Below, piece by piece: positions 61,672 to 64,000 of a stretch of 64,000 nucleotides of DNA. Positions within the stretch are counted from its first letter, which is position 1; every line of letters starts with the position of its first letter. The translations under genes were made by a program, and so were the position numbers. This DNA is from Pseudomonas sp. MMS21 TM103 (GTDB taxonomy: Bacteria; Pseudomonadota; Gammaproteobacteria; Pseudomonadales; Pseudomonadaceae): positions 1 to 64,000 of the forward strand of contig NZ_JAJISP010000008.1 in the NCBI RefSeq assembly GCF_022132145.1, written 5' to 3'. The notes beneath the pieces are model-generated. The model was not told the origin of the DNA. It did not search any database and worked only from the letters and a program-made list of their open reading frames with translations.

Positions 61672-62379
61672 ATGGCTCAGTCGGAAACCGTTGAACGCAT
61701 TCTCGATGCGGCGGAGCAATTGTTCGCAGAGAAAGGTTTTGCGGAAACTTCATTGCGGCTGATTACCGGCAAGGCTGGGGTCAACCTGGCCGCGGTGAAT
61801 TATCATTTTGGCTCCAAGAAAGCACTGATTCAGGCCGTGTTTTCCCGTTTCCTCGGCCCGTTCTGCAGCAGTCTCGAACGAGAGCTCGATCGCCGTCAGG
61901 CCAAGCAGGAGACTAAGGTCAGTCTTGAGGAGTTGCTTGAGTTGCTGGTCGATCAGGCGCTGGCCGTGAAACCGCGTAGTGGTAACGATTTGTCGATATT
62001 CATGCGCCTGTTGGGTTTGGCCTTCAGTCAGAGTCAGGGCCACCTGCGCAAGTATATGGAAGAGGTGTACGGCAAGGTCTTTCGCCGTTACATGCTCTTG
62101 GTGCATGAATCCGCACCGCGTATCCCACCGCTTGAGCTGTTCTGGCGCGTGCATTTCATGCTCGGCGCTGCGGCGTTCAGCATGTCCGGGATCAAGGCGT
62201 TGCGCGCCATGGCCGAGACCGATTTTGGGGTTAATACGTCGATCGAACAGGTCATGCGCATGATGGTGCCGTTCCTTGCGGCCGGCATGCGTTCGGAAAG
62301 CGGCTTGAGCGATGAAGCCCTCGCAACTGCCCAGCTCAAGCCGCGAGTCAAGAGCGCTGGCCTTCTCGCCAAGGTTTGA
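61672..62379 (+). CDS. psrA: TetR-family regulator PsrA
   Basis: 235 aa. The TetR HTH domain is at the N-terminus (ETVERILDAAEQLFAEKGFAETSLRLITGKAGVNLAAVNYHFGSKKALIQAV), followed by an all-helical ligand-binding domain. PsrA senses long-chain fatty acids, activates rpoS and represses fadBA in Pseudomonas. Identity is supported by the flanking lexA and nagZ genes and by two perfect PsrA boxes in front of it. The start at 61672 has AGGTGGA upstream. The longer frame from 61540 would run through the operators. Confidence 0.94.
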   Translation: MAQSETVERILDAAEQLFAEKGFAETSLRLITGKAGVNLAAVNYHFGSKKALIQAVFSRFLGPFCSSLERELDRRQAKQETKVSLEELLELLVDQALAVKPRSGNDLSIFMRLLGLAFSQSQGHLRKYMEEVYGKVFRRYMLLVHESAPRIPPLELFWRVHFMLGAAAFSMSGIKALRAMAETDFGVNTSIEQVMRMMVPFLAAGMRSESGLSDEALATAQLKPRVKSAGLLAKV

Positions 62380-62427
62380 TACTGCGCTGGTGGGCTTGGC
62401 CAGCCCGATCCGCTAAGCTAGTCGCCC

Positions 62428-62949
62428 ATGCGCGACCTCGACTTTCTGCATATCTCTCTTGCTGATCAGTGCCTGTACGGCTTTGCCGACGGGCAGCTGT
62501 TATTGCGCCTGCCTGTGTCTACCGCCCTCAATGGTCCAGGCGAGCTCAATGGCTCCGGCTGCACGCCGCGCGGAATGCATCGAGTACGGGCGAAGATCGG
62601 CGAAGGCTTGCCGCTGAGTGCGGTATTGCGGGGCCGGCGTTGGACTGGCGAGCTCTGGTCGCCAACGCTGGCTGCTCAGTTTCCCGGGCGCGACTGGATT
62701 CTCACGCGAATCATCTGGCTCAGTGGCTGTGAGGTGGGGCGCAATCGACTGGGGGAGGTCGATACCTTCCGTCGTTATATCTATTTACACGGCACGCCGG
62801 ACACTGAGCCCATGGGTGTGCCACGCTCCCACGGTTGTGTACGGCTGCGTAATGCCGATCTACTGTCGCTGTTCCCGCTCGTCCCTGTTCAATGTGTCGT
62901 GCAGATCGACGAGGCGTCATGTCCAGTCTGGGCGGCGGCGACACTCTAG
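62428..62949 (+). CDS. YkuD-domain L,D-transpeptidase/carboxypeptidase without signal peptide (ElsL/LdcV-like)
   Basis: 173 aa. The catalytic signature is YLHGTPDTEPMGVPRSHGCVRLRN with nucleophile Cys137 and His135. There is no signal peptide or TM: the protein opens directly with the catalytic beta-fold (MRDLDFLHISLADQCLYGFADGQLLLRLPVSTA). This matches, as I recall, the cytoplasmic ElsL/LdcV-type YkuD enzymes that trim the terminal D-Ala from recycled tetrapeptides. It is 13 bases upstream of nagZ, which also acts in cytoplasmic murein recycling. The L,D-carboxypeptidase role is inference. Confidence 0.82.
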   Translation: MRDLDFLHISLADQCLYGFADGQLLLRLPVSTALNGPGELNGSGCTPRGMHRVRAKIGEGLPLSAVLRGRRWTGELWSPTLAAQFPGRDWILTRIIWLSGCEVGRNRLGEVDTFRRYIYLHGTPDTEPMGVPRSHGCVRLRNADLLSLFPLVPVQCVVQIDEASCPVWAAATL

Positions 62950-62962
62950 TTAAGGATTATTT

Positions 62963-63973
62963 GTGAGTTCACCCATGCAAGGCTCATTGATGCTGGACAT
63001 CGCCGGCACCTGGTTGACCGCCGAGGATCGGCAGATTCTGCGCCAGCCCGAAGTGGCTGGCTTGATCCTGTTCGGGCGCAATATCGAGCACCCGCAGCAG
63101 GTGCGCGAGCTGTCGGCCGCGATTCGTGCGGTACGGCCGGATCTGCTTCTGGCGGTCGATCAGGAGGGTGGCCGGGTACAGCGTTTGCGCCAGGGTTTTG
63201 TGCGATTGCCGGCGATGCGCGCAATTGCCGATAACACCAATGCTGTTGTCTTGGCCGAGCACTGCGGCTGGTTGATGGCCACGGAAGTGTTGGCGGTGGG
63301 GCTGGATCTGAGCTTTGCGCCGGTGCTGGATCTGGATCATCAGCGCAGTGCCGTGGTTGGCAGTCGGGCCTTTGAAACCGATGCACAGCGCGCCACCCAG
63401 CTGGCGGCTGCTTTTATTCGCGGAATGAGCGCGGCGGGTATGGCTGCGACCGGTAAGCATTTTCCCGGGCATGGCTGGGCCGAAGCCGATTCCCATGTGG
63501 CGATTCCAGTCGATGAGCGCAGCCTCGAACAGATTCGCGCCAGCGATCTGCAGCCGTTCGCTCACTTGAGCCGGCAGTTGGCCGCGGTGATGCCGGCGCA
63601 CGTGATCTACCCGCAGGTCGATGACCAGCCTGCCGGCTTCTCGCGGCGCTGGCTGCAGGAGATTTTGCGTGGAGAGTTGCAGTTTACTGGGGTGATTTTC
63701 AGCGATGATTTGTCGATGGCGGGGGCTCATGTGGTGGGCGATGCAGCTTGTCGCATTGAGGCGGCGCTAACGGCAGGCTGCGACATGGGCTTGGTCTGCA
63801 ATGATCGCGCTGCCGCCGAGTTGGCGCTGAGCGCATTACAGCGTTTACAGGTTGTCACGCCGCCAAGTCTGGCGCGTATGCGTCGTCAGGCTTTCCCTGG
63901 TACGGAATACCGGCAGAGCCCGCGATGGCTGGAAGCAGTCGGCGCATTACGCGCCGCGCAATTAATTGATTGA
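62963..63973 (+). CDS. nagZ: Beta-N-acetylhexosaminidase NagZ
   Basis: 336 aa cytosolic GH3 enzyme removing GlcNAc from anhydro-muropeptides during peptidoglycan recycling; its products feed AmpR/AmpC induction. The GH3 landmarks are LLAVDQEGGRVQRLRQGF, GKHFPGHGWAEADSHV with the catalytic His loop, and nucleophile Asp248 in FSDDLSMAGA. The start GTG 62963 has AAGGA 7 bases upstream. An ATG at 62975 is possible. The likely operon runs from the YkuD gene through nagZ to the next gene. Confidence 0.95.
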   Translation: MSSPMQGSLMLDIAGTWLTAEDRQILRQPEVAGLILFGRNIEHPQQVRELSAAIRAVRPDLLLAVDQEGGRVQRLRQGFVRLPAMRAIADNTNAVVLAEHCGWLMATEVLAVGLDLSFAPVLDLDHQRSAVVGSRAFETDAQRATQLAAAFIRGMSAAGMAATGKHFPGHGWAEADSHVAIPVDERSLEQIRASDLQPFAHLSRQLAAVMPAHVIYPQVDDQPAGFSRRWLQEILRGELQFTGVIFSDDLSMAGAHVVGDAACRIEAALTAGCDMGLVCNDRAAAELALSALQRLQVVTPPSLARMRRQAFPGTEYRQSPRWLEAVGALRAAQLID

Positions 63974-63983
63974 GGAGAGTTTG

Positions 63984-64000
63984 ATGACTGTCTACGCCAT
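63984..64000 (+). CDS. Start of the next gene, probably MtnP-type nucleoside phosphorylase (truncated by window)
   Basis: An ATG 11 bases after the nagZ stop, with GAGGAG upstream, begins MTVYA(I). In P. aeruginosa the gene after nagZ is a methylthioadenosine/methylthioinosine phosphorylase whose protein starts similarly (SVYAIIGG). Only five complete codons are visible, so this rests on position and the first residues. Confidence 0.55.

Overview
The window is a chromosomal stretch of a Pseudomonas-type gammaproteobacterium: about 60% GC, with a typical Pseudomonas gene set. The order nagZ-psrA-lexA-sulA-topA-fadA-fadB ... uup-slt ... yegS-FGGY kinase-glpD-like-AGPS-like-araC-moeA-moaB-mobA matches, as I remember it, the P. 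aeruginosa PA3004-PA3030 region. The species cannot be fixed by eye. The LapA/LapD/LapG adhesin module at the left edge points away from P. aeruginosa itself.

Layout. 1-5.4 kb: 3' end of a giant LapA-type RTX adhesin gene, then convergent lapD and lapG, which hold or release the adhesin according to c-di-GMP. 5.4-24.3 kb: housekeeping and small regulated units (DUF454 and YecA-family genes, recQ, a marR-MFS efflux pair with a palindromic operator, a FimV-family gene, a SelW-like gene, an MFS permease, dacB, yggL, a Cache-HAMP-GAF sensor whose HD-GYP output domain is lost by frameshift, FUSC, dgt, doxX, a yqjDEK-like operon). 24.7-30.3 kb: amt, an OprD porin, a DUF5610 gene, a glutaredoxin-like gene, cheV and tRNA-Pro(CGG). 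30.5-33.2 kb: a small lipoprotein and molybdenum cofactor genes mobA, moaB and moeA. 33.2-39.2 kb: an AraC regulator divergent from an operon of an alkyl-DHAP-synthase-like flavoprotein, a GlpD-like dehydrogenase and an FGGY kinase. 39.4-43.9 kb: a response regulator, CheC-type phosphatase and histidine kinase operon, then yegS and a second cheV. 44-51.2 kb: DUF1499 lipoprotein and MOSC gene with overlapping divergent start codons, slt, uup, a Cys-motif protein, usp and a membrane-anchored unknown. 51.2-52.6 kb: a 1.3 kb gene-free stretch. 52.6-64 kb: fadBA, DUF1653, topA, two small conserved genes, the lexA-sulA SOS unit, psrA, a cytoplasmic YkuD enzyme, nagZ and the first codons of an mtnP-like gene.

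How the genes fit together. PsrA has two perfect overlapping operators at its own promoter and a one-mismatch operator upstream of fadBA, so a fatty-acid sensor and the beta-oxidation operon share the window. LexA has two canonical boxes in front of lexA-sulA. The signal-peptide-less YkuD protein beside nagZ fits cytoplasmic murein recycling. The most attractive candidate system is the AraC/AGPS-like/GlpD-like/kinase cluster, whose enzymes together would suit catabolism of glycerol ethers or a related substituted glycerol. That function is inference, not demonstrated.
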